A stretch of 64,000 bases of DNA, taken from contig NZ_JAELTT010000012.1 of NCBI RefSeq assembly GCF_016428975.1, positions 1-64,000 on the forward strand, in the 5' to 3' direction. The translations under genes were made by a program, and so were the position numbers. Source of the DNA: Dyella sp. ASV21. GTDB lineage: Bacteria > Pseudomonadota > Gammaproteobacteria > Xanthomonadales > Rhodanobacteraceae. The stretch's first letter is position 1. The number at the start of each line of letters is the position of its first letter. Of this stretch, positions 1-7,271 are shown in pieces. Under the pieces are notes generated by a model, which saw only the letters and a program-made list of their open reading frames with translations, did no database searches and had not been told where the DNA came from.

Positions 1-1653
1 GATGGAGGCCATGCTCAGCGAGCGGCCGTGGTGCGCGAGCAAGAGATCCAAGCACTTCTGCACGCACGTCAGCATGCCGAGCGCGAGGCAGTCGACCTTG
101 AGGAGGCCCATCGTGTCGAGATCATCCTTGTCCCACTGGATGATCGTGCGGTCCGGCATGGCTGCGTTCTCCACGGGCACCAGCTGGGAGAGAGGAAGAT
201 CCGAGATGACGAAGCCACCCACGTGCTGGGAGAGATGCCGTGGGAAGTCGAGCAGCTCCTGAGTCAGGTACAGAACCCGTCTCATTAGGGGCGTTTCAGG
301 GTCAAAACCGCGCTCGCGCAGCCTGTCGTCCAGGCGCTCTTCACCATCCCACCAGGCGAATGCCTTGGACAGCAGATCAATCTGATCCGTGGGAAGCCCC
401 AGGACGCGCGCGACATCGCGGACGGCTGACTTAGCGCGGTAGCAGATGACCGTGGCAGCGAGTGCGGCGCGATCTCGCCCATACTTGTGGTAGATGTGCT
501 GGAAGACTTCCTCGCGACGCTCGTGCTCGAAGTCGATGTCGATGTCGGGTGGTTCGTTCCTCTCAACACTCATAAAGCGCTCGACCAGCAGGTGGTTGGT
601 CTGTGGATCTACCTCAGTGATCCCCAGAGCGAAGCACACTGCCGAGTTGGCCGCTGAGCCACGGCCTTGGCAGAGGATGCCGCGACTCCGTGCGAAGTCG
701 ACGATTTCGTGTACGGTCAGAAAGTAGGGTACGTATTCGAGCTGGGCGATCAGGTCATATTCGTGGTCGATCTGCGCGCGCACCTTTGCGGACATTCCCT
801 CTGGCCACCGGCGCTTTGCGCCCTCCTCCGTGAGCTCCTTCAGCCATGACATCGGCGTATGGCCCTCGGGAACCAACTCCGACGGGTACTGGTACTTGAG
901 CTCCTCGAGGGAGAAGGTGCATTGCTCAGCGACGCTCACCGATTCAGCGATCAGCTCGGGCGGGTACACGTTGGCCAGTGCGTCGCGTCGGCGGAGGTGA
1001 CGCTCGCCGTTGGGGAACAGGAATGCCCCTGCCTCCGGTACCGTGCAGTGAACGCGAATCGCGGTGAGGACGTCCTGCAGAGCGCGTCGGCGCCGGACGT
1101 GCATGTGGACGTCGCCGGCGGCTACGAGGGGAATCTGCAGGGCGTGGCCAGCCTCTCCGAGGGCGCGAAGGCGGCGTGCGTCGTCTGGACCCATGTGGAG
1201 CTCAACGGCCAGGCGCAGGCGATCGCCGAAGGTTGCCTTGAGCCATCTCCCCTCTTCTTCATTGATCTCCTGTCCGGGCACCCACAGGGCGATTGTCCCG
1301 GGCAATCCGCCGGCGAGGTCATGCCGGTGCAACAGATACTCGCCCTTCTCCGCCGCGCGGCGGCCGCGCGTGATCAGTGCGCAGAGGCCGACGTAGCCCT
1401 CTTTCGTTGCGCAGAGCAGGACGACCTTCGGGCCTTCCTCGAGCTGGAACTCAGCGCCGACGATGAGCGCCACACCGGTCTTCCGCGAGGCCTCTAGGGC
1501 GCGCACGATGCCGGCAAGGGAGCATTCGTCGGTGATGGCCAGCGCGCGGTAGCCGCATTGTTTCGCGCGCTCGAACAGCTCCAGTGCGCTGGAGGCGCCT
1601 CTCTGAAAACTGAAATTCGACAGGCAGTGAAGTTCGGCGTACTCGGGTACCAC
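1..1653 (-). CDS. dnaE2: Error-prone DNA polymerase III alpha subunit DnaE2, 5' part (cut by window edge)
   Basis: About 551 residues are visible; full-length DnaE2 proteins are usually just over 1,000, so the C-terminal half lies outside the window. The N-terminus carries the PHP domain with the DnaE2-typical start [12 protein letters not shown]. The polymerase active site is seen as PDIDIDF near residue 370 (two catalytic aspartates), and a third conserved aspartate falls in KVDCLALG near residue 520. DnaE2 works as a mutagenic translesion polymerase in the SOS response, normally with ImuA and ImuB. No imuA or imuB gene lies upstream here, which is unusual. The chosen start is GTG at 1653, followed by VVPEYAELH. 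The frame stays open further upstream, so the exact start is uncertain, but the family assignment is firm. Confidence 0.93.
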   Translation of the reverse strand, partial: MVPEYAELHCLSNFSFQRGASSALELFERAKQCGYRALAITDECSLAGIVRALEASRKTGVALIVGAEFQLEEGPKVVLLCATKEGYVGLCALITRGRRAAEKGEYLLHRHDLAGGLPGTIALWVPGQEINEEEGRWLKATFGDRLRLAVELHMGPDDARRLRALGEAGHALQIPLVAAGDVHMHVRRRRALQDVLTAIRVHCTVPEAGAFLFPNGERHLRRRDALANVYPPELIAESVSVAEQCTFSLEELKYQYPSELVPEGHTPMSWLKELTEEGAKRRWPEGMSAKVRAQIDHEYDLIAQLEYVPYFLTVHEIVDFARSRGILCQGRGSAANSAVCFALGITEVDPQTNHLLVERFMSVERNEPPDIDIDFEHERREEVFQHIYHKYGRDRAALAATVICYRAKSAVRDVARVLGLPTDQIDLLSKAFAWWDGEERLDDRLRERGFDPETPLMRRVLYLTQELLDFPRHLSQHVGGFVISDLPLSQLVPVENAAMPDRTIIQWDKDDLDTMGLLKVDCLALGMLTCVQKCLDLLLAHHGRSLSMASI

Positions 1654-1735
1654 GGCGCATACACCTTCGACCGAGGTGTCCCGCTGCGGTCTAGGCCGCC
1701 CGGCGGGCCGCCGTAAGGTCAGCTTGAGTTTTGGG

Positions 1736-2053
1736 TCAGGGGGCAAACTCTACCCCCGAGGTGGTCTCACCGCCTGAGATACGCGGCGTTCTTGCCCTAT
1801 GCTGGGATTGGCTGCGCGTCTGGCGCTGCCCTCGCTTGGCGTCGGTATCTTTGGGCCGCGCTGGCCAAGCACGGCCGTACGACTCGATCAGCGCTTCGTA
1901 GTCCGGGCGCTCGCAGAGCGTGCGTGCGGATTCCGGTCGATCTGAACACCCATTCCGGCCAGCGTTGAACACACCGCTGGTGCCGGCGATGTTGTTGAGT
2001 GGTGGGTCAGTTGGTAGAAACACTCGAACGCGGCGTTGACACCATAGGCACAT
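1736..2053 (-). CDS. Doubtful small hypothetical protein
   Basis: An open frame of up to 105 codons lies between dnaE2 and the divergent operon at 2114. Its longest form starts at an ATG inside the 24-bp palindrome at 2041-2064, so a shorter form starting at an internal GTG is more likely if the gene is real. The C-terminal half is basic and rich in Gln, Arg and Ser. I recognise no domain. It is listed because the 460-base gap would otherwise be empty and its orientation fits a divergently transcribed gene. It may equally be noncoding. Confidence 0.25.
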   Translation of the reverse strand: MCLWCQRRVRVFLPTDPPLNNIAGTSGVFNAGRNGCSDRPESARTLCERPDYEALIESYGRAWPARPKDTDAKRGQRQTRSQSQHRARTPRISGGETTSGVEFAP

Positions 2054-2087
2054 GTGCCTATGGTTTGAGTTGTAGGCACGTGTGCCT
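2036..2087 (+). promoter_or_regulatory. Promoter with two palindromic operator-like sites
   Basis: A consensus -35 box TTGACA lies at 2036-2041. After exactly 17 bases comes TATGGT at 2059-2064, a fair -10 box. The spacer and -10 box lie inside a perfect 24-bp palindrome (2041-2064) with core AGGCACATGTGCCT. A second copy of the 14-bp core, AGGCACGTGTGCCT, lies at 2074-2087, 28 bp centre to centre and just past the expected transcription start. This is the arrangement of a promoter closed by a dimeric repressor. The genes downstream are the membrane protein at 2114 and an HTH-like protein at 2613, which is a candidate for the repressor. Confidence 0.75.
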
Positions 2088-2113
2088 CTTTCTCAACCAC
2101 CAGGGTTTGACCT

Positions 2114-2608
2114 ATGACCGCAACTGTTGCTCGCGTAGAAGTGAACGGCATCGAAGTCGGCTCGCTGCCGGTCGATCTATATAACGGCATCGTCCAAGAG
2201 GTGCGCAGCGACAAGAGTCTCTATCTCAAAGAACTGCGGACGGCCTTCGTCGCTGTGGGCCGCTTGATCGCTTTTCTGCCGGTGATGATTGTGATGGCGG
2301 GAATGGCACTCATCGTGTTTCAGCCCGAGACGGTGGCTGACGCCTTGGCCGCCCTTATGAAAGCGACTCCGCAGCAAATCGCCCATGCCTTGCGCATGGT
2401 CGTGATCGTCATGTCGGTCGTTTCTGCGCTGGCTTATGTGCTTGCCTTGGGACTTGTTTCGCTACGCTCGCGGGCCTTTAAGACGAATGGCAGGCAACTT
2501 CCAGCGGTGTTTGATCGAGAGATCAATCGGCGCATACGGGCCCTTCTGGAAGTTCCCGCAGAAGGCGATATGACCGTCACCATTGCGCCATCAGCAGCGC
2601 ACGCGTAG
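2114..2608 (+). CDS. Small inner-membrane protein, unknown function
   Basis: A 164-residue protein with two clear hydrophobic segments: about residues 50-75 (starting AVGRLIAFLPVMIVMAGMAL) and 95-120 (MVVIVMSVVSALAYVLALGL). A cytoplasmic basic stretch follows (SLRSRAFKTNGR). No known family is recognised. It is the first gene after the palindrome-bearing promoter at 2036-2087, and the start ATG lies 27 bases past the second operator copy. The next gene begins 5 bases after its stop, so the two are probably co-transcribed. The tight operator control suggests a product whose level must be limited, but this is inference. Confidence 0.8.
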   Translation: MTATVARVEVNGIEVGSLPVDLYNGIVQEVRSDKSLYLKELRTAFVAVGRLIAFLPVMIVMAGMALIVFQPETVADALAALMKATPQQIAHALRMVVIVMSVVSALAYVLALGLVSLRSRAFKTNGRQLPAVFDREINRRIRALLEVPAEGDMTVTIAPSAAHA

Positions 2609-2612
2609 TCCA

Positions 2613-2831
2613 ATGGACAATCGCGAAGCCTTTCAGGCGCTGCTTCACAAACACAGCCTCACCCAAGCAAAAAGTGCGGCGCTCATCTGTGCCTTTACTA
2701 GGCGTCCATGCTCGGTACGCACTGTCCGGTCGTGGCTCAATGATCCCGACAAACCCAGTTCTAGGACTTGTCCCGAGTGGGCTGTCACTGCCTTGCAAGA
2801 GGCGTTACAAAGCAGCAGCGAGACGCGGTGA
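2613..2831 (+). CDS. Small HTH-like DNA-binding protein, candidate repressor
   Basis: A 72-residue basic protein starting MDNREAFQALLHKHSL. The stretch LTQAKSAALICAFTRRPCS followed by VRTVRSWLNDPDKPS has the spacing of a phage-Cro/YdaS-like helix-turn-helix, with SVRTVRSWL as the likely recognition helix. The ATG at 2613 is chosen rather than an earlier in-frame start because it follows the stop of the upstream gene by 4 bases. Together with the two palindromes in front of the operon this suggests autoregulation. The HTH assignment rests on pattern only; alternatives are an antitoxin or excisionase-like protein. Confidence 0.72.
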   Translation: MDNREAFQALLHKHSLTQAKSAALICAFTRRPCSVRTVRSWLNDPDKPSSRTCPEWAVTALQEALQSSSETR

Positions 2832-2849
2832 CAATCTAGTGGAAAAGTT

Positions 2850-2878
2850 GAAGGGCGGCCCATTCGCGACCGCCCTTC
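2850..2878 (+). terminator. Stem-loop terminator after the 2.1-2.8 kb operon
   Basis: A perfect 9-bp stem GAAGGGCGG/CCGCCCTTC with an 11-base loop lies 19 bases after the stop of the HTH-like gene. The downstream T-tract is poor (TTGG). It could end transcription from the left and also serve the converging H-NS gene. Confidence 0.6.
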
Positions 2879-2965
2879 TTGGTTGCCCAGCGTGAGCAAT
2901 CAATCTATCGGCTGCAACGCACTATTCTTGACCGTGGCCGCGTTCACACCAAGATACGCTCCGTT

Positions 2966-3403
2966 CTACTTGCGCTTACGGACGACGCGCTTAGCGCCCT
3001 TCCGCACCGCTTTCTTCGCGGCTGCCGCGCGCTTCGTGGGTGCCGCCGGCGCGGAGCCGCCATCGATGAGCAGCTTTTCAGCCGTGACGCCGCGGCGCTT
3101 CAGCGCCTTCTTGAACCACTCCGGCGCCCTGCCGCGGCCGGACCAGGTGATACTCGGATCCTCGGGGCTACGGTACTTCGGTGCGACCGCCCCGCTCTTC
3201 CCCGCGCCCGCTCCGACAACCGCCTTCTTGCCACGGGTTGGATACACGTCGTGGATCGAGAGGTTGTTTGCCTCCAGCAAGGCGTCGATCTTCTGCCTGG
3301 CCGCCTTGATGACGGCGGTGCGAGCCGCGCCGAGCTGGGCGCTCGCATTGGCGATGAGGGTTTCCAATTCCTTCGGAGAGAAGTTCTTCAGATCAATTGC
3401 CAT
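2966..3403 (-). CDS. H-NS family histone-like nucleoid protein
   Basis: A 145-residue protein with an N-terminal helical oligomerisation region (residues 1-55, Ala/Leu/Glu-rich). The C-terminal DNA-binding motif of the H-NS family is present: KYRSPEDPS followed by TWSGRGRAPEWF around residues 75-95. A Lys/Arg/Ala-rich tail (AAAAKKAVRKGAKR) extends beyond it, as in several beta- and gammaproteobacterial homologues. H-NS proteins bind AT-rich DNA and silence acquired genes; plasmid copies often act as stealth factors that protect host fitness. The ATG at 3403 is used because the preceding in-frame codons do not resemble the family N-terminus (MAIDLKNFSPKEL). It is monocistronic by position. Confidence 0.9.
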   Translation of the reverse strand: MAIDLKNFSPKELETLIANASAQLGAARTAVIKAARQKIDALLEANNLSIHDVYPTRGKKAVVGAGAGKSGAVAPKYRSPEDPSITWSGRGRAPEWFKKALKRRGVTAEKLLIDGGSAPAAPTKRAAAAKKAVRKGAKRVVRKRK

Positions 3404-3482
3404 GTTTGGTCCTGTGTGTGGCTCCCCGGCGTAGTGTAGGCCATTGAGCATCTAGGCCCGGCACGTCGCGAACTCGGTCCAG

Positions 3483-4079
3483 TCAGGTTTCGCCCACCGG
3501 TGGTGCCCAAGGCTCGTCGGTGTCCACGCGATCGCCATCGGTTGCTAGGAGCCAGATCCAGCGGGCGCGGCAGGCCTCCGGTTGGGTGAGCGCCTGGTCG
3601 ATCATGCGGCGCGGCGCGCGCGGGTCTCGCATCGAGACCTCCTCGTCGAACCTATCCCACGCGTGGTTGTAGTGCTCCCGCATGATGGCGCGTCCCAACG
3701 ACGCCAGCTCCTCGCTGACCCCGTGCTCAAGGGCGGCACGCTCCCAGTGATCCCATGGGTACTGGCGCGGCGCAAGGCTGGCCATCGAATAGATGTCCAG
3801 CTCGGCTCCCTTGGGCGCGCGACCGATGGGCACGGGGAAAGCGTTCGGCATGTTGCCGGAGCGCAGTAGCGTCAAGAGTTCGGTCCATCCACCGTAGCCG
3901 AGCAAGCGGGTGTTCTCGAAGGCGACGCGATCAAGGGCTTCATTGAGCGGAATGCCCTGGGCCTTGGCCAAAGCCTTGGCGTCCTGCCGGGCACGCGCCA
4001 CGGAGCGCCCAGAGGGAAATACGAGAGAGTCGTCAGAGGACTTCACGGCGATGATTCCATGAGCTGCAGAGCCCGCCAT
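3483..4079 (-). CDS. Unknown protein with a short plasmid-type N-terminal domain
   Basis: About 198 residues from ATG 4079. The segment SGRSVARARQDAKALAKAQG, then EALDRVAF and GYGGWTELL, follows the pattern seen at the N-terminus of many plasmid proteins annotated as glyoxalase-related (K/R..L....G....EAL..VA...G..DW). The rest, which includes DIYSMASLAP and YPWDHWERAALEHG, matches nothing I know. The protein at 4913 carries a related motif. An in-frame GTG at 4184 is possible but sits at a hairpin (4157-4178), so the later start is preferred. The 5' end is uncertain. Confidence 0.7.
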   Translation of the reverse strand: MAGSAAHGIIAVKSSDDSLVFPSGRSVARARQDAKALAKAQGIPLNEALDRVAFENTRLLGYGGWTELLTLLRSGNMPNAFPVPIGRAPKGAELDIYSMASLAPRQYPWDHWERAALEHGVSEELASLGRAIMREHYNHAWDRFDEEVSMRDPRAPRRMIDQALTQPEACRARWIWLLATDGDRVDTDEPWAPPVGET

Positions 4080-4156
4080 CCGCAGCCACGGCAACCCGTT
4101 TGGCTGAGAAGAAATCTGCTGGCCGTGAAGGGGCCTTCGCCCAGTGGCGGGCGATT

Positions 4157-4178
4157 GCAGGGCCGCAGACAGCCCTGC
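4157..4178 (-). terminator. Hairpin after the membrane-protein gene
   Basis: A 7-bp stem GCAGGGC/GCCCTGC with an 8-base loop lies 22 bases downstream of the stop of the minus-strand gene 4200-4661. No T-tract follows. It argues against the GTG at 4184 as start of the next gene. Confidence 0.4.
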
Positions 4179-4199
4179 GACCACTATAGCAGGGCGGGA

Positions 4200-4661
4200 C
4201 TATCTCTGGCTTTGGTCCGGTCCCGCTACCGCTTGCGCCGTGGGTGGGTCCGGCGTGTCCTTGCTTCTACGATGCCGATAGTAGAGGTAACCAGCCACAA
4301 CCGTTGCCACGGAACAGATCACGATCGCTGCAGCCACGAACAGCCCTTTGACAGGGTTGTTCCCGTAGTAGGCGACCAGTGTGGCTATAGCCGTTAGGTA
4401 GTAAGCGACGAAAGTGGGGATAGTCCGAGTGCTGTTCCTCGCGACTAGCAGTCCGATCATGTTGACCAGAGCCAGCGCGCCTCCTACGAATAGAAAATGT
4501 TCGGCAGTGCAGATCGCCCGGCTCGCGGCGGGCTCGACCACATCAGGTTGCGCAGCATAGATCGCAGTCGCGGCGCTAAAAGTGAGGCAGAACTGGGCGC
4601 CCACCCCGCCGATGTCAATCAGGATGTCCAGCTTCTCTCGCTTGGTCAGCCTTGTGCCCAT
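4200..4661 (-). CDS. Four-helix membrane protein, unknown function
   Basis: A 153-residue protein with four hydrophobic segments, roughly residues 14-35, 53-75, 82-98 and 106-127. A short cytoplasmic basic tail follows (YYRHRRSKD). A GAGG ribosome site stands 8 bases before the ATG at 4661. It matches no family I can name. Its divergent neighbour is the gene at 4913, and the 251-base gap between them holds no other gene. In that gap GAGGAAATTGCT precedes the ATG at 4913. Confidence 0.75.
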   Translation of the reverse strand: MGTRLTKREKLDILIDIGGVGAQFCLTFSAATAIYAAQPDVVEPAASRAICTAEHFLFVGGALALVNMIGLLVARNSTRTIPTFVAYYLTAIATLVAYYGNNPVKGLFVAAAIVICSVATVVAGYLYYRHRRSKDTPDPPTAQAVAGPDQSQR

Positions 4662-4912
4662 TCCCTGGTCCTCTTCGTTCTATCGGTGGCCCTATGCTGC
4701 CCTATCGGCCCGGACTTCAGCGTCTTGAGCCTGGCCCCGTTTGCCTTGGAGGGCAAAGTCCTTTGTGCTACTTCTATGGATGGCCGTCTGTCGCCTGCCG
4801 CGCTCGCCCCTAAGGGATGGTGAAGACAGATATCTGAGTCCTGACACTCTTCCACGGTGCAGAGATCGACAACGCGAGCCGCTCGATTGGATGCCTTGCC
4901 GAGGAAATTGCT

Positions 4913-5365
4913 ATGTCAACGAAGGACTCTCAGAAGGCGCGGGTGCGTCGGCTACAAAAGCACGTTCGTGATGTGCACGGCCTCAACCTGACGTTGTCGG
5001 CTTCGTACGAGGCGCTTGCGGTAATAGAAGGATTTCGCGATTGGAATACTTACTCGGCCCACCTGCGAGCCGCGAGCGGGGGCGGGCCACTGTCAGAGGG
5101 CGTGGTCACTGTTGCGGACACGCGAGTAGCACGCTTGCCGCTGATCGGAACCACACAGGTCGGAGCGACGAAGCTCGCCATGATGCCAGTCGAGGATCGG
5201 ATCACTATTCTCACGGGTGACGGTGTTCGCGTATTCCCTGAACCCGACCGATCAGAGCCGCGGAGCTCCTTTGACTTGCGCACTTCATCCAGCCGAAGAG
5301 CCGGTATGTCGGTGCTGGCCAACGTGCTCGATTTCGACGGCGCGACGGCACCGGAGCATGAATAG
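4913..5365 (+). CDS. Small protein with glyoxalase-related N-terminal motif
   Basis: A 150-residue protein. Residues 6-50 show KARVRRLQKHVRDVHG, then ASYEALAVIEGFRDWNTYSAHL. This is the pattern (basic helix, EAL, GFRDWN) common at the N-terminus of plasmid and ICE proteins labelled glyoxalase superfamily. The remainder is a beta-rich-looking stretch without clear catalytic residues. A strong ribosome site (GAGGAA) precedes the ATG. It shares the N-terminal pattern with the protein encoded at 3483-4079. The function is unknown; the motif may be an interaction module rather than an enzyme. Confidence 0.72.
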   Translation: MSTKDSQKARVRRLQKHVRDVHGLNLTLSASYEALAVIEGFRDWNTYSAHLRAASGGGPLSEGVVTVADTRVARLPLIGTTQVGATKLAMMPVEDRITILTGDGVRVFPEPDRSEPRSSFDLRTSSSRRAGMSVLANVLDFDGATAPEHE

Positions 5366-5435
5366 TTCAGCGGGCCGCAGGCGGTTGGAAGCAGCGTTGG
5401 CGGGACATCACGGGACAAGCTTCAGGAAGACAGCA

Positions 5436-6215
5436 ATGCCTTTTGCATCACAATTCTCTCGCTTTGCCCCGGCGATTGCCGCCTTACCGGCGCGCTTCGA
5501 AAGCGCTCCAACACTGCCCACCGTGCTCCGCATGGCGAGTGATGAGAGGGACGCTGTGTATTACGCTCCCTTTGACCACGTGGTGGCCACTGCGCGACTG
5601 GTGCTTGTCGGCATAACCCCGGGCAAGGAGCAGGCTGATGTGGCCATCGCCACGGCGCGCAGCGCGCTCCTGCGCGGGCAGTCGGAGGCAGAGGCCTGCG
5701 AGATCGCAAAGTCGACAGCAAGCTTCGCCGGCGCCACGCGGGCCAACCTGATCAAGCTGCTTGACCACGTCGGCCTGGCCGAGCGGATGGGCATCGAGTC
5801 GACGAGCGTCCTTTGGACGACGCGTACGGACCTCGTGCACTTCACGTCCTCGCTCCGGTACCCGGTTTTCCGGAACGGCGAGAACTTCGGTGGCTCTGGG
5901 ATCACGCGATCGCCGCTGCTCAGGGCAGAGATCGAGCGTTGGTTCGCGACTGAGTGCCGTGGGCTGACGCGCGCCCTGTTCTTGCCATTGGGCGCTGCCG
6001 CGATGGAGGCCTGCGAATTCATGGCGCGCGCTGGCCACCTGCGTCAGGAACAGATCCTGTCCGGACTGCCGCACCCCGCGGGCTCGAACGGAGAAAGGAT
6101 CGCGTACTTCCTGCGCCGAAAGGCGAAGGAAGACCTGTCGAAGAAGACGAACGCGGAAGTGATAGATCGCGGCCGCGACGAAGTGCTGCGCCACGTGGCG
6201 GCATGGCGCGGGTGA
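5436..6215 (+). CDS. Uracil-DNA glycosylase-like family protein
   Basis: A 259-residue protein. Residues 48-60 read RLVLVGITPGKEQ, like the first UDG-superfamily motif (G-hydrophobic-x-PG), and GLPHPAGSNGERI near residue 220 resembles the second, His-containing motif. FLPLGAAAMEAC precedes it as in the fold. Members of this superfamily remove uracil or other damaged bases, or bind such DNA. The exact substrate cannot be read from the sequence. The ATG at 5436 is chosen because the preceding frame is a shadow of the upstream gene. It converges with the minus-strand gene ending at 6225, 9 bases away. Confidence 0.72.
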   Translation: MPFASQFSRFAPAIAALPARFESAPTLPTVLRMASDERDAVYYAPFDHVVATARLVLVGITPGKEQADVAIATARSALLRGQSEAEACEIAKSTASFAGATRANLIKLLDHVGLAERMGIESTSVLWTTRTDLVHFTSSLRYPVFRNGENFGGSGITRSPLLRAEIERWFATECRGLTRALFLPLGAAAMEACEFMARAGHLRQEQILSGLPHPAGSNGERIAYFLRRKAKEDLSKKTNAEVIDRGRDEVLRHVAAWRG

Positions 6216-6224
6216 CCGAGGCGA

Positions 6225-6545
6225 TCAGTCGCGCTTGAGCTGTCCGAGGAAGGACTCGAGGTGCTTGCGGTCGTCGGTCGTCCACGTGTCCCGCTGCAGA
6301 GCTTCCCGAAGAAGCTCGCGCAGCAGGGCCGCCGTGGGTGGTGTTACCGTTGCTCGGCGGCCGCCATTTGCCGTTTGCCGCGCGCGGTATAAGGCAGCCC
6401 TCGTTCTGTCTGACATGGGCGCGGTCCGTTGGGCCTTCCCGCCGCCCGTGTCGACACTCGTACCTGCAGGCCCGTTAGGACCCGAGGGATCGTGCGGTGC
6501 CTGATCGGTGACGGACACCACGGAATAGGGCTCAGGCGTTGTCAT
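6225..6545 (-). CDS. Hypothetical protein, last gene of a membrane-protein operon
   Basis: A 106-residue hydrophilic protein. The N-terminal half is rich in Pro, Gly and Thr and probably disordered. The C-terminal half (residues 65-106) is helical: LLRELLREALQRDTW and HLESFLGQLKRD. The start overlaps the end of the preceding membrane gene by 14 bases, implying translational coupling. No family is recognised. Confidence 0.65.
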   Translation of the reverse strand: MTTPEPYSVVSVTDQAPHDPSGPNGPAGTSVDTGGGKAQRTAPMSDRTRAALYRARQTANGGRRATVTPPTAALLRELLREALQRDTWTTDDRKHLESFLGQLKRD

Positions 6546-7005
6546 GGCGTAGACGCCACCACGACCAGCGTGCCAACAGGATGACGGTGGTGTGATAGAC
6601 GAAGGCCCAACACGGCAGCGTTAGCGCAGTCACGACCAGGGCGCTGATCGCTCCAACGGCCGCAGAGTTCCCTTCGAGACTTCCCTTAGGGAAGCCCAGC
6701 GTGAGCGCGAGAGCTACGAGGATGCCAGCCACCGTCACTGGCACCGTGCGCTTGACCAATCCGCGCAGCTCCCTGACATGAGCAGACGCCTGCTCTTTGA
6801 GTGGGCGCACCGCGACGCAGTAAAGAAGAACTACAGCTAGTGCGAAGGGAAGCACGTCACCCACCGTGAGCGGCGATAGCAACATGTCACCAAGATAGGC
6901 CAGCGCAAAGCCAATGACGAACACCAGCACCGACGCAGTGGCGAGATGGGCTCGGCCAAATCTGATGGAGCGGAACGCGGGTTCAGTGGTCGGTTGGGTC
7001 ATCAT
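6532..7005 (-). CDS. Membrane protein, unknown function
   Basis: A 157-residue protein with about four hydrophobic segments: residues 22-45, 48-65, 88-106 and 116-140. Its start overlaps the stop of the upstream gene by the 4 bases ATGA, and its end overlaps the downstream gene. It belongs to a four-gene run (8233 down to 6225) that originally continued from telA before the transposon inserted. No domain is recognised. Confidence 0.72.
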   Translation of the reverse strand: MMTQPTTEPAFRSIRFGRAHLATASVLVFVIGFALAYLGDMLLSPLTVGDVLPFALAVVLLYCVAVRPLKEQASAHVRELRGLVKRTVPVTVAGILVALALTLGFPKGSLEGNSAAVGAISALVVTALTLPCWAFVYHTTVILLARWSWWRLRHDNA

Positions 7006-7271
7006 GGTTTCCTGGCATTCTGCAGTAGTGATTGCACGGCAGGATCTCGCGTCGCGCAGTACACCACGGCCTTAGCCGGCGTACACGGGATGGCGTGGTC
7101 ACCGACCACAAGCTGCAGGTCATGCACTCCACCATTGCCGTCGATATTGCCGTGAAGCGTGACCGCAGCACGGAGGTACTCTGGCCGGGCCGGGTTGAAC
7201 AGCACCATGCCAAGCCCGACGAACATCGCGATGCCAGCAACGCAGAGCGAAAGCCCCTTGACGTTTCGCAT
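7002..7271 (-). CDS. Small membrane-anchored or exported protein
   Basis: An 89-residue protein. The N-terminus MRNVKGLSLCVAGIAMFVGL is a signal-like or membrane segment of about 20 residues, followed by a soluble domain with two cysteines (IPCTPAK and VYCATRD). The start overlaps the stop of the 7271-8233 gene by one base (TGATG) and the stop overlaps the next ATG, so all are translationally coupled. The function is unknown. Confidence 0.7.
   Translation of the reverse strand: MRNVKGLSLCVAGIAMFVGLGMVLFNPARPEYLRAAVTLHGNIDGNGGVHDLQLVVGDHAIPCTPAKAVVYCATRDPAVQSLLQNARKP

Noticed and set aside
859-1497. Plus-strand open frame of 212 codons
   Set aside because: It is antisense to dnaE2, whose PHP and polymerase motifs are continuous on the minus strand.
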